Shown: positions 51,120 to 59,658 of the stretch, piece after piece
Position numbering within the stretch: the stretch's first letter is position 1
Layout: each line of letters starts with the position of its first letter
Assembly (NCBI RefSeq): GCF_022513565.1
Contig: NZ_JAKWBE010000002.1
Span: 434,001-498,000 of the forward strand
Length of the DNA: 64,000 bases
Direction of reading: 5' to 3'
Source of the DNA: Streptomyces gilvus
GTDB lineage: Bacteria; Actinomycetota; Actinomycetes; Streptomycetales; Streptomycetaceae
Notes under the pieces: generated by a model
The model's input: the letters and a program-made list of their open reading frames with translations, nothing else
Databases searched by the model: none
Told to the model about the DNA's origin: nothing
Position numbers and translations under genes: made by a program

Positions 51120-52019
51120 ATGAGCGCAACAGTCGCCTTCGTCGGACTGGGGAACATCGGTGGGCGTGTGGTGGCCCACCTGGTGAAAGCCGGGCACGAT
51201 GTGGCGGTATTCGACCTCAACACCGCTGCGGTCGATGCGGCGGTGGAGGCAGGCGCCCGGCGGGCGGAGTCGGCCGGACAGGCCGCCGAGGCCGCTGAGG
51301 CCGTCTTCCTGAGCCTGCCCACGCCGGCGATCGTGGAGGCGGTGACCGGCGAGGTCCTTCCGCACACCGCGAAGGGCGCGGTGATCGTGGACCACAGCAC
51401 GATCGACCCGGACACCACCCGTCGGCTCGCCGCGGCCGCCGCCGAGGAGGGCGTGAGCTTCCTGGACGCCCCGGTCAGCGGCGGCGTGCAGGGCGCGGAG
51501 GCCGGCACGCTCGCGGTCATGGTCGGTGGTGACGAGGCTGCTCTGGCGAAGGTCCGCCCGCTGCTGGACACCTACGCGGGCAGTGTCGTACGCGTCGGCG
51601 ACAGCGGCAGCGGTCAGGTCGTCAAGCTCGCCAACAACCTGATCACGGCGATCAACATCGTCGCCCTGGGGGAGGCGCTCACGACGGTGGTGCGTGAGGG
51701 CGTGGACCTGGACACCGCGGTGAGCGTCCTGACGAAGAGCTCCGCCAACAGCAACGTGCTGTCCAGCTACTTCCCACGCACCCTGTTCACGGCCGAGCGG
51801 CCGACCGGCTTCGCACTGGACTTCATGCACAAGGACCTGGGTCTGTTCCTGGCCTCGGCCGCCTCGGGCCCCGTCCCTCTGCCGCTGGCGAACTCCGTGC
51901 GGGACCTCTTCTCGATCGGCCGCCAACAAGGCCGCGGGGGCAAGGACTTCACCAGCGTCGTCGAGTTCTACGAGGACTTCGCCGGCGTCCGTCTGCAGAC
52001 CAAGGAGAACAGCAAGTGA
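51120..52019 (+). CDS. 3-hydroxyisobutyrate dehydrogenase-family protein
   Basis: A 299-residue beta-hydroxyacid dehydrogenase. GLGNIGG (residues 9-15) binds the dinucleotide, 'DAPVSGGVQGAEAGTL' is the substrate-binding signature, and the catalytic Lys is K169 in 'GQVVKLANN'. It would oxidise a small 3-hydroxy acid or reduce a semialdehyde with NAD(P). Its stop overlaps the start of a truncated aldehyde dehydrogenase gene (GTGA); together they would form a hydroxyacid-to-acid route if the second gene were whole. Confidence 0.9.
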   Translation: MSATVAFVGLGNIGGRVVAHLVKAGHDVAVFDLNTAAVDAAVEAGARRAESAGQAAEAAEAVFLSLPTPAIVEAVTGEVLPHTAKGAVIVDHSTIDPDTTRRLAAAAAEEGVSFLDAPVSGGVQGAEAGTLAVMVGGDEAALAKVRPLLDTYAGSVVRVGDSGSGQVVKLANNLITAINIVALGEALTTVVREGVDLDTAVSVLTKSSANSNVLSSYFPRTLFTAERPTGFALDFMHKDLGLFLASAASGPVPLPLANSVRDLFSIGRQQGRGGKDFTSVVEFYEDFAGVRLQTKENSK

Positions 52020-52250
52020 GCACCACCAGCGTGCGGATTCCCGACGTCCACCAGCTGATCGGCGGGGCATGGGGGCCCGCGGACTCCGGTGAGTGGCTCA
52101 CCGTGGAGAACCCCGGCCGCCGCGAGATGATCGCCCGCGTCCCGGCGTCCGGCGCCTCGGACGTGGACCGGGCCGTCGAGGCGGCGAAGGCCGCCTTTCC
52201 CGCGTGGCGGGCAAAGCCGTCACGGGAGCGCGGCGCCCTCCTGATCAAAC
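52016..52250 (+). pseudogene. Truncated aldehyde dehydrogenase gene (N-terminal 78 codons)
   Basis: The start (GTG in a GTGA overlap with the previous gene) and first 78 codons are a normal aldehyde dehydrogenase N-terminus: 'QLIGGAWGPADSGEWLTVEN', then 'VDRAVEAAKAAFPAWR' and 'SRERGALLIK'. After that the similarity stops abruptly near 52250 and the frame runs into unrelated sequence; the catalytic Glu and Cys are absent. A deletion or insertion removed the rest. Confidence 0.75.
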
Positions 52251-52949
52251 ATTTCGACGGCGGACTCCGTCAACAGGACGATCCGCGTGCGCCCAGGTCC
52301 AGGCCGTGCACGAGGGCCCGCATCACCGATGCATGGTCGCAGGCCTGTTCTGGCGAACAGCCTTGGGGGTCGGTCCGCACCAGCTGTCGGGCAAGCCTCG
52401 GTCCGGGCCTCGCTCGTGGCCACGATCGGGGCGATGAGCGAAGCGAGGCCATCGACCTGGCCGGGGCGCACGTCTGCGGTGAGCGCGACCCCCCCCCTGG
52501 GCCTGGGCGCCCTGCGCCGGGAATGGAACCTCGCAGGCAGGGCCGTCTGATGCCTCCCCTCGCGGTGAATCGACCGACGAGCGGCCACACCGCTTCCGAT
52601 CGGCAGCCGGGGCTGCCCCCGGCAGCACAACCGGCCGGGAGCAGGGTGCGCCAAGCAATCGGCGCCCGGTGCCAGAAACCCGTCCCGACCCATCGCCGCC
52701 CGGGCGGCAAGCCCAATCTGCCAGCCGTTTCCCAGCGCGGTCATCGGCCGGGACCACGATGTCGTCCCGGGCGGATCGCACGGCGATCGGCACGGTCCAA
52801 GTCAGGCGTGCACCCCTCGGCCGCGGCTGCGCCTGAACAAAGGGCAGGCCGTCGCAGCCCTGTCCCGGCCTGGTCCGATGCGGCTGCTTCACCCCGCACG
52901 GCCATCGGCACATGGGCGATCGGAGGCCATGCGAGCACACCACAGTTGT
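52251..52949. other. Region of unidentified sequence after the aldehyde dehydrogenase break
   Basis: About 700 bp with overlapping open frames on both strands but no recognisable family, and a lower third-position bias than nearby genes. Perhaps debris of the event that truncated the dehydrogenase gene. The last part must hold the promoter of the next tetR gene. Confidence 0.5.
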
Positions 52950-52962
52950 TGAGCATTGCTCA
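52950..52962. promoter_or_regulatory. Operator A of the second island (TGAGCATTGCTCA)
   Basis: A perfect 13-bp palindrome, 19 bp upstream of tetR at 52981; a 12-of-13 copy lies before the next gene at 53629. Fits autoregulation by the TetR plus control of the acyl-CoA dehydrogenase gene. Confidence 0.75.
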
Positions 52963-52980
52963 GCAAGTTAGGATCGGGGC

Positions 52981-53583
52981 ATGCCCAAGAAGTCCGCCCC
53001 TCCTGCTCGCATGCGCCTGAGGCCCGAGGAACGCCGGACGCAGCTCATCAACATCGGCCTGCGTCTGCTCACGACGCGCCCCATCCATGAGATGTCCATC
53101 GACGAGGTGGCCACCGAGGCCGGCATCTCCCGCGGGCTGCTCTTCCACTACTTCCCGACCAAGCGGGACTACTACGTCGCGGTGGTGGAGGCTGCCGGAC
53201 GCCGGCTGCTCCTGCACGCCACGGCTCCGGAGGACGGGACACCGAAGGAGCGGGTGCGCGGAATCGCGGAGGGCTTCGTGTCGTTCATTCAGCGCCGCCG
53301 GGACAACTACGTGGCCCTCGTGCGGGCCGGTGCGGGTGGGGACGACCTCGTACTGGCGACCTTCGAAGACAATCGCCGCACGTTGGCCGACCGCATCCTG
53401 GAAGCGGCCGACCTGAGCGATCCGGTGCCGCTGCTGCGGCTGGCCGTCCGTGGCTGGCTGGCCATGGCGGAGGAGATGGCCATCGGCGCGACCGACCGAC
53501 TGGTCTCCACGGCCGACCTCGTCGATCTGCTTGTGGACAACCTGGAAAAGATCCTGGAGCAGTTCAGCGCCAGGCATCACTGA
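52981..53583 (+). CDS. TetR-family regulator of the second catabolic island
   Basis: A 200-residue TetR protein with helix-turn-helix 'MSIDEVATEAGISRGLLFHY' and a C-terminal TetR_C domain of helices. It is divergent in sequence from the regulator at 5837 and carries a distinct operator. The palindromes at 52950 and 53629 flank its gene, so it is expected to repress itself and the genes downstream (acyl-CoA dehydrogenase, SDR, phosphotransferase, histidine phosphatase) until an acyl-CoA-type effector binds. Confidence 0.88.
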   Translation: MPKKSAPPARMRLRPEERRTQLINIGLRLLTTRPIHEMSIDEVATEAGISRGLLFHYFPTKRDYYVAVVEAAGRRLLLHATAPEDGTPKERVRGIAEGFVSFIQRRRDNYVALVRAGAGGDDLVLATFEDNRRTLADRILEAADLSDPVPLLRLAVRGWLAMAEEMAIGATDRLVSTADLVDLLVDNLEKILEQFSARHH

Positions 53584-53628
53584 TCTCCTGGAGCCGGACA
53601 CCGCCGAGCGGACGTCCAGCTCGATTAC

Positions 53629-53641
53629 TGAGCATTGCTCG
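53629..53641. promoter_or_regulatory. Operator B of the second island (TGAGCATTGCTCG)
   Basis: Matches operator A at 12 of 13 positions and lies 15 bp before the acyl-CoA dehydrogenase start, in a 73-bp gap after tetR, so the dehydrogenase operon has its own promoter. Confidence 0.72.
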
Positions 53642-53656
53642 ATAGGATGGGAGCAC

Positions 53657-54880
53657 ATGGAATTCGCCCACTCGGCGCGAGCGCGGGAGTACCTCGAACG
53701 CGTCAGCGCCTTCATGAAGTCGGAGGTTCTGCCGCGCGAGCAGGGGTACATCACCACGCTGCGCGCCCAGCAGGACCCCTGGACATCCATACCTCCGGTG
53801 ATCGACGAGCTGAAGGCAAAGGCGCGGGCGGCGGGCCTGTGGAACCTGTTCCTTCCCGACACCACGTACGGCACCGGTCTGACCAATGCCGAGTACGCGC
53901 CGCTCGCCGAACTCATGGGTCGCTCGCTGATCGCGCCCGAGGTCTTCAACTGCAATGCGCCCGACACCGGCAACGCGGAGGTTCTGCTGCACTACGGCAG
54001 CGAGGCTCAGCGCCGCGGCTGGATGGAACCACTGCTGCGCGGCGAGATCCGCTCGGCCTTCTGCATGACCGAGCCGGAGGTGGCGTCCTCGGACGCGGCC
54101 AACATGGCCGCCACCGCCCTGGTCGACGGGGATTCGGTCGTCCTCAACGGACGCAAGTGGTGGAGCACCGGAATCGGACACCCCGACTGCCGGTTCGTCA
54201 TCTTCATGGGCCTCACCGACCCGGAGGCGCCACGCCATGCCCGGCACTCCATGGTGCTGGTGCCTCTCGACACCCCGGGTGTGCGCGTCGAGCGCATGCT
54301 TCCGGTCTACGGTTACCTCGACGAGCCCTACGGCCACGGTGAGGTCTCCTTCACCGACGTCCGTCTGCCGCTCGACGCGGTGATCGCCGGGCCCGGCCGT
54401 GGTTTCGAGATCGCCCAGGGCAGACTCGGCCCCGGCCGCATCCACCACTGCATGCGGCTGATCGGGCTCGCCGAGCACGCCTTGGAACTGGCCTGCCGAC
54501 GTGCCCTGTCCCGCACGGCCTTCGGCAAGCCGCTCGCCAACCTGGGCGGCAACCGCGAGCGCATCGCAAAGGCCAGGATCGCGATCAACCAGGCGCGGCT
54601 CCAGGTCCTGCACGCCGCCTGGCTGCTGGACACCGCCGGAGCCGCCGCCGCGATCAACGAGTTGTCCCAGGTCAAGGCGGCTGTGCCGACGATGGCCTGC
54701 GAGGTGATCGACATGGCGATCCAGCTCCACGGCGGCGCCGGCTTGTCCGACGACTTCCCGCTCGCCCCCGCCATGGCCGCCGCCCGTGCGCTGCGCCTGG
54801 CCGACGGCCCCGACGAGGTGCACCTCGGTGTCATCGCCCGGATCGAACTCGGCCGGTATCGCACCCGGGAGACGGTGTGA
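53657..54880 (+). CDS. ACAD11-like acyl-CoA dehydrogenase
   Basis: A 407-residue FAD enzyme closely related to that at 9090-10304: 'GLWNLFLPDTTYGTGLTNAE', 'EVFNCNAPDTGNAEVLLHYG', 'CMTEPEVASSDAANM' and 'RLGPGRIHHCMRLIG' line up with it through their length. A phosphotransferase of the ACAD10/11 type lies two genes downstream. This is the first gene of the second island operon, directly behind operator B. It is expected to desaturate, or eliminate from, a short or medium acyl-CoA; the hydroxylated-substrate idea is inference from the kinase neighbour. Confidence 0.9.
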   Translation: MEFAHSARAREYLERVSAFMKSEVLPREQGYITTLRAQQDPWTSIPPVIDELKAKARAAGLWNLFLPDTTYGTGLTNAEYAPLAELMGRSLIAPEVFNCNAPDTGNAEVLLHYGSEAQRRGWMEPLLRGEIRSAFCMTEPEVASSDAANMAATALVDGDSVVLNGRKWWSTGIGHPDCRFVIFMGLTDPEAPRHARHSMVLVPLDTPGVRVERMLPVYGYLDEPYGHGEVSFTDVRLPLDAVIAGPGRGFEIAQGRLGPGRIHHCMRLIGLAEHALELACRRALSRTAFGKPLANLGGNRERIAKARIAINQARLQVLHAAWLLDTAGAAAAINELSQVKAAVPTMACEVIDMAIQLHGGAGLSDDFPLAPAMAAARALRLADGPDEVHLGVIARIELGRYRTRETV

Positions 54881-55017
54881 CCACTCGCGTCCGCTCCACC
54901 GGCGGGGTCTGTGGCCTGGGCCAGGCCCTGCCCAAGCCGTGCGCGGCCGCTGGACACCGTGCCGTGATCGAGGCCCGCTACCAGCTTGAGAACTCCCAGA
55001 AGGCGAGGACACCATGA
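54877..55017 (+). other. Small open frame bridging two genes by NTGA overlaps
   Basis: A 46-codon frame starts at GTG overlapping the stop of the dehydrogenase gene and ends with TGA overlapping the ATG of the SDR gene. The fit at both ends could be chance or could be the collapsed remnant of a gene deleted from the operon; the tail 'EARYQLENSQKA' resembles a crotonase C-terminus. Expression not supported. Confidence 0.25.
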
Positions 55018-55775
55018 CAACCAGGAACAAGATCCTGATCACCGGGGCGAGTTCGGGTCTCGGCGAGGGGATGGCTCGATCCTTCGCCGCTCTCGGCCGT
55101 GACCTCGCGCTCTGCGCGCGCCGTACCGACCGCCTGCGGGCGCTGCGCGAGGAACTGCTCGCCGCCCACCCCGGCATCAATGTGTCGGTACGCAGCCTGG
55201 ACGTCAACGACCACCAGGAGGTCTTCGAAGTGTTCCATGCCTTCCGCGGAGACCTGGGTGGCCTGGACCGCGTGATCGTCAACGCCGGCCTGGGCAAAGG
55301 GCAGCCGATCGGTGCCGGCCGATTCGACGTCAACCTCCAGACGGCCCAGACCAACTTCACCGCCGCGCTCGCCCAGTGCGAGGCCGCCATGGAGACCTTC
55401 CGCGCTCAGCGCGCCGGTCACCTCGTGGTCGTCTCGTCGATGAGCGCGATGCGTGGCATGCCGCGCAACCTCACGACGTACGCGGCCAGCAAGGCCGGAA
55501 TCTCCGCGCTCGCCGAAGGCATCCGGGCCGAGATGACCGCTACCCGCACGCCGATCGCCGTCACCACGCTCCATCCCGGCTTCATCGCCACCGATCTGAG
55601 TGCCGGCGCGGCGAAGACGCCGCTGATGACATCGGCCGAGAAGGGCGTACGGGCGATGGTGAAGGCCATCGAGCGCGAGGGCGCCGACGCAAAGGTACCG
55701 ACCTGGCCATGGGTCCCCGTTGGTTTCCTCATGCGCCACCTGCCCCTGCGACTGGTGACCCAGGTGAGCTCATGA
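55014..55775 (+). CDS. SDR-family oxidoreductase
   Basis: A 253-residue SDR with TGASSGLGEG at the N-terminus, 'VIVNAGLGKG' in place of NNAG, Ser in 'VVSSMSAMRG' and catalytic YAASK. The C-terminal 'VPTWPWVPVGFLMRHLPLRL' is hydrophobic, a feature of membrane-associated SDRs. The ATG overlaps the preceding small frame, and the stop overlaps the phosphotransferase start (ATGA). Probably a ketone or alcohol oxidoreductase of the island. Confidence 0.87.
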   Translation: MTTRNKILITGASSGLGEGMARSFAALGRDLALCARRTDRLRALREELLAAHPGINVSVRSLDVNDHQEVFEVFHAFRGDLGGLDRVIVNAGLGKGQPIGAGRFDVNLQTAQTNFTAALAQCEAAMETFRAQRAGHLVVVSSMSAMRGMPRNLTTYAASKAGISALAEGIRAEMTATRTPIAVTTLHPGFIATDLSAGAAKTPLMTSAEKGVRAMVKAIEREGADAKVPTWPWVPVGFLMRHLPLRLVTQVSS

Positions 55776-56842
55776 ACGACACGAACCGACGCACGGTCCG
55801 TAGCGAGGACGCCTTCGACGTCGAGCGCGTGCACGCCTGGCTGACAGACCGGGTGGACGGCCTGGCCGGCTCTCCTCCTGAGGTCACCCAGTTCACGGGC
55901 GGCGCGTCCAACCTGACGTACCTGCTGCGCTACCCGCATCTGGGCAGGGAACTGATCCTGCGCCGCCCGCCGGCCGGCAAGAAAGCGTCCTCCGCACACG
56001 ACATGGGGCGCGAGTTCCGCGTGCAGGAGGCCCTGAAGCCCCAATTCCCCCTCGTACCCACAGTTCGCGCGCTGTGCGAGGACCCATCCGTCATCGGCGG
56101 ACAGTTCTACGTCATGGACAAGGTTCCCGGACTCATCCTCCGTGGGCACCTCCCCCGGGGGATGACTCTCCCGCCGGCCCGGGCCCGGGCGCTGTCGGAA
56201 GCCTTCGTCGACACCCTCGTCGACCTGCACCAGGTCGACCCCGTCGCCGCGGGTCTGGCCGACCTGGGCAAGGGCAGCGGCTACGTCCGCCGCCAGGTCG
56301 AGGGATGGACCGGCCGGTACGCGCAGGCTCGCACCTGGAACACGCCCAGCTTCCGCCGCGTGACGACCTGGCTGGCCGACCACCAGCCGGAGGACGTGGC
56401 CACCCGCGTGATCCACAACGACTGGCGCCTGGACAACCTCGTTCTTGACGAGACGGATCTGCATGTCACCGGCGTCCTGGACTGGGAGATGGCCACACTG
56501 GGTGACCCGCTGATGGATCTCGGCAGCGCCCTCGCTTACTGGGTGCAGGCCGACGACAGCCGTATGGCCCTTGCCACCCGTCGCCAGCCCAGCCACCTGC
56601 CGGGCATGCTCACCCGCGCTGAGATCGTCGAACGGTACTGCGACCGGATGGGCCTGTCCGCCGCCAACTGGCCCTTCTACGAGATCTTCGGGCTGTTCCG
56701 TCTCGCCGTGATCGCCCAGCAGATCTATTACCGCTACCACCACGGACAGACCAGGAACCCGGCCTTCCGCAACCTCTGGATCGCCGTCAACTACCTTGAC
56801 CGACGTTGCCGTTCGGCCATCCGCCGGACAGGCGGCAGCTGA
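55772..56842 (+). CDS. Aminoglycoside-phosphotransferase-like kinase (ACAD10/11 N-terminal type)
   Basis: A 356-residue APH-fold protein. 'FTGGASNLTYLLRY' (residues 41-54) is the Gly-rich loop, the catalytic loop is HNDWRLDN at 215-222 (HND instead of the commoner HGD) and the metal site DWE is at 237-239. 'PAGKKASSAHDMGREF' and 'YRYHHGQTRNPAFRNLW' are characteristic of the ACAD10/11-associated branch. The gene is coupled to the SDR by ATGA and shares an operon with an ACAD11-like dehydrogenase, the second such pairing in the window. It may phosphorylate a hydroxyacyl-CoA. Confidence 0.87.
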   Translation: MNDTNRRTVRSEDAFDVERVHAWLTDRVDGLAGSPPEVTQFTGGASNLTYLLRYPHLGRELILRRPPAGKKASSAHDMGREFRVQEALKPQFPLVPTVRALCEDPSVIGGQFYVMDKVPGLILRGHLPRGMTLPPARARALSEAFVDTLVDLHQVDPVAAGLADLGKGSGYVRRQVEGWTGRYAQARTWNTPSFRRVTTWLADHQPEDVATRVIHNDWRLDNLVLDETDLHVTGVLDWEMATLGDPLMDLGSALAYWVQADDSRMALATRRQPSHLPGMLTRAEIVERYCDRMGLSAANWPFYEIFGLFRLAVIAQQIYYRYHHGQTRNPAFRNLWIAVNYLDRRCRSAIRRTGGS

Positions 56843-56859
56843 CCGGACCGGAGATACGC

Positions 56860-57504
56860 ATGCCCGTCATCTGTCTCGTCCGCCACGGCCAGGCGTCCTA
56901 TGCCACGAAGGACGACGCCCTCACCCACCTCGGCCGCGCCCAGGCCGCCGCCGTCGGCGGGGAGCTCGCCCGCCGCTCCCTGCGTGATCCGTACCTGCTC
57001 TCCGGAACCCTCGCCCGCCAACGCGAGACGGCCCGGCTGCTCGCAGACGCCGCCGGATACAAGCAGCCACTGCACCAAGATCGCCGTTGGAACGAGTACG
57101 ACCATGTCGCCCTGCTGGCCCGCTACGCGCAACCGCCCCAAGATGCCCGCTCCGTACAGGACTTGCTCGATCGAGCGTTGCTCGCCTGGATGGCGGATCC
57201 CACCGCGACCGGCGACGGGGGGTGGCCCTCGTTCGCCGAACGCGCCTCGGCCGCCCTGGCCGATCTGCAAACTGCACTCGGCAAGGGCCGCGACGCGGTC
57301 GTTGTCACCTCGGGAGGCCTGCTCGCCGCGGTCTGCGGCAAACTGCTGTCCCTGCCGCCCGAGGGGGTCGTCGCGTTCAACCGTGTGACCGTCAACGCCT
57401 CCGTCACCACCCTGGTGACGGGCAGCTCAGGCACCAGTCTCCTGACTTTCAACGACCACGCCCACTTCTCCGGCGACCGACGCGGCCTGCTCACCTACCG
57501 CTGA
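56860..57504 (+). CDS. Histidine phosphatase family protein (phosphoglycerate mutase-like)
   Basis: A 214-residue branch-1 histidine phosphatase. The active-site RHG is residues 8-10 ('LVRHGQ'), the second Arg is in 'GTLARQRETA', the acidic residue in 'RWNEYDH' and the second His probably in 'NDHAHFSGD'. GGAGA precedes the ATG. It is the last gene of the second island operon, 18 bp after the kinase gene. Removal of phosphate from a pathway intermediate or side product is possible; specificity cannot be read. Confidence 0.87.
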   Translation: MPVICLVRHGQASYATKDDALTHLGRAQAAAVGGELARRSLRDPYLLSGTLARQRETARLLADAAGYKQPLHQDRRWNEYDHVALLARYAQPPQDARSVQDLLDRALLAWMADPTATGDGGWPSFAERASAALADLQTALGKGRDAVVVTSGGLLAAVCGKLLSLPPEGVVAFNRVTVNASVTTLVTGSSGTSLLTFNDHAHFSGDRRGLLTYR

Positions 57505-57992
57505 CGGAGTCCGTCCTGCCTCGGGCCGGAGAGCACACACCGCGTCCCGGTTGACGATCAGCTTCTCGCCGATCGGGCCCGGGGCTCGCATGGACGCGAC
57601 TGCCGACGGCCGATCGCCGATGTGCACAGGAGCGCACACCGATCGAGGCGTGCCGACCTCCAGGCTGGTGCGGCATCGATCACTTCACTCAAGACACGCA
57701 GGTTCCCGAACGACAGCGTCACAGGCACGATGACGGCCTGCCTTTCGCCGAAGCGCGCGGTGGCCATCACCGGGTGAGGCATCGGCTGCCTCGGTGAGCG
57801 TCTCGAGCGGACCTCACGAAACGGTCCGACCCCGGCCGCCGGGCTCACCGGGGCCCGTCTTGGCCCAACAGGTCTCGGCGGCACACGGGAGTGACGAGGC
57901 CTCCACCCCAGTGAGCGGACCAGGGGCAGGGGCACCGCTGATCGGACACACGACTGATCCATGTACGGGGTCGCCAAGCACAACGAGAAGCT
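57505..57992. other. Region without a recognisable gene
   Basis: About 490 bp at the end of the second island. A minus-strand open frame contains a short coding-like stretch ('RFGERQAVIVPVTLSFGNLR') but has no start site, stop context or family match. Possibly decayed sequence. Confidence 0.5.
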
Positions 57993-58024
57993 GTGGGGGG
58001 CGTTCCCGAGGGAACACCCCCCAC
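57993..58024. terminator. Terminator between convergent genes
   Basis: GTGGGGGGCGTTCC (57993-58006) pairs with GGAACACCCCCCAC (58011-58024), one mismatch, 4-base loop CGAG; serves the minus-strand flavin oxidoreductase gene, whose stop is at 58030, and possibly the plus-strand operon. Confidence 0.78.
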
Positions 58025-58029
58025 CGGTG

Positions 58030-59274
58030 TCAGTCCGTGAAAGTGCGGGCCAGCAACCACGGACGGTAACTACGCAGTGCGCGGCTTTCGTTGCGCTGAA
58101 CAGCGAGCAGGGAAAGCAGGGGCGAGGATGTGGGCTTGGGGGCCCGGCCGACGGCCAGGCGCCGGAACTGCCGAGTGACCCGGGCCATCGTCGCGGCGGC
58201 TGCGAGAGTCCTGTCCTTCCAGGTCACGGGCGACAGCTCCACATGGGCCGTATCATCTCGCGTCCAGCGGCTGGGAAGGTCCGGATCGAACGCGAGGGCG
58301 GTGCCCATACCGATGACGCTCACTCCCGCCGCACTCGCCGACTCCGCTGCCCGACGGTGGGTGACTCCGCCGGTGAGCATGACTGGCATCGGCGCGGCCT
58401 GGATCAGTTCGCGGGAGAGTTCCAGGAAGTAGGCTTCGCGGGCGCGCGTGGACGGGGCTGCCTCGGAGCCGGTCATGGCCGGCTTCTCGACGGACCCGCC
58501 GGACAGTTCGACCAGGTCCACGTTGCGGGTGCTGAGCATCTGGACGACGGCGTGGGCGTCGCCGGCGTCGAAGCCACCGCGCTGGAAGTCGGCGGAGTTG
58601 AGTTTGACGGCAACGGTGAAGCCGGGGCTGACCGCGGCGCGGACGGCTTCGACGACACTGAGCAGGAGCCGGGCGCGGTTTTCCAAGGAGCCACCCCACT
58701 CGTCGTCGCGGACGTTGACCAAGGGCGACAGGAACTGGGAAAGCAGGTAGCCGTGGGCGGCATGGAGCTCGACCCCGTCGAACCCGGTCCGTTCGGCCAG
58801 TTGTGCTGTCCGGGCGAAGCGAGCGATGGTGGCCTTTATCTGTGCTTGGGACATGGCCACAGGGCGCGCGAAACGCTTGCTGTGCCGTCCGATGTCGATG
58901 CCGATTCCGGAGGGTGACCAGGCGGTGCCCGGCATGGCGGCGTTCACCTGCCTGCCAGGGTGGTTGATCTGCATCCAAACCTGGTTGCCGCCGGTCTTGG
59001 CCGCCTCGGCCCAGCGCTGGAAGGGCTCGAGCGGGCTGGCGGAGTCCAGCACGACTCCGCCCGGGCCAGTCAGGGCGCGCGCGTCGACCATGACATTACC
59101 GGTGATCAAGAGGCCGGCTCCGCCCTGGGACCAACGCCGGTACAGGGCGATGAGCTGTTCGGAAGGAATCTGTCCGGGAGCTGCCATGCCTTCTTCCATG
59201 GCGGCTTTCGCGAGGCGGTTGGGAAGAACGGCGCCACTGGCGAGCGGCAACGGGGTGAAGAGGGGGCTGTTCAT
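58030..59274 (-). CDS. Old-yellow-enzyme-family NADH:flavin oxidoreductase
   Basis: A 414-residue FMN enzyme with a TIM barrel: 'LPNRLAKAAMEEGMA', 'MQINHPGRQVN', 'DGVELHAAHGYLLSQFLSPL', 'NVRDDEWGGSLENRARLLL' and 'GSEAAPSTRAREAYF'. These are signatures of the branch with 2,4-dienoyl-CoA reductase-like enzymes lacking the C-terminal iron-sulphur domain. AAGGA stands seven bases before ATG 59274; a TTG five codons upstream is unlikely. It may reduce an activated C=C bond made by the second island. No TGAGCA operator lies before it. Confidence 0.88.
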   Translation of the reverse strand: MNSPLFTPLPLASGAVLPNRLAKAAMEEGMAAPGQIPSEQLIALYRRWSQGGAGLLITGNVMVDARALTGPGGVVLDSASPLEPFQRWAEAAKTGGNQVWMQINHPGRQVNAAMPGTAWSPSGIGIDIGRHSKRFARPVAMSQAQIKATIARFARTAQLAERTGFDGVELHAAHGYLLSQFLSPLVNVRDDEWGGSLENRARLLLSVVEAVRAAVSPGFTVAVKLNSADFQRGGFDAGDAHAVVQMLSTRNVDLVELSGGSVEKPAMTGSEAAPSTRAREAYFLELSRELIQAAPMPVMLTGGVTHRRAAESASAAGVSVIGMGTALAFDPDLPSRWTRDDTAHVELSPVTWKDRTLAAAATMARVTRQFRRLAVGRAPKPTSSPLLSLLAVQRNESRALRSYRPWLLARTFTD

Positions 59275-59658
59275 GATGTGGTCCTTCAAAGGTGGCAGGG
59301 TGACGATGACAGGCCGTCAGGTTTGGCCGGAAGGCGATAAGGGCCTCGACGGTGCCGGCAGGCCGACAGCGACTGGGCGCGAAGTACTGTCTTCGCGAGG
59401 AGTACGACAGGCTGACAGAGCATCGCCCGGACGCTCAGGTGGACATCGCGGCGCCGGAAGCGACACCTCCTGAGGAGGGGCTTTTCAACAGGGAGCGCCG
59501 GGCCGTCCGGTCGTCGGCGAAGGCAAGGAGGGCAAGCAGCTCGTCCAACCGACCATGAATGCGGTTCTCAGCGGGCCGGCGCCGCGCAGTGCTCCCCCCG
59601 CTGCTCCAAATCTCCGGTCGGCGACTGGTTGAGGAGGAAGCCGCAAAGGGCTGTGGCC
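59275..59658. other. Intergenic region without a recognisable gene
   Basis: 384 bp between the flavin oxidoreductase start and the end of tetR (minus strand). Holds the oxidoreductase promoter; no palindrome like those of the islands was seen. Short open frames have no family features. Confidence 0.55.
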
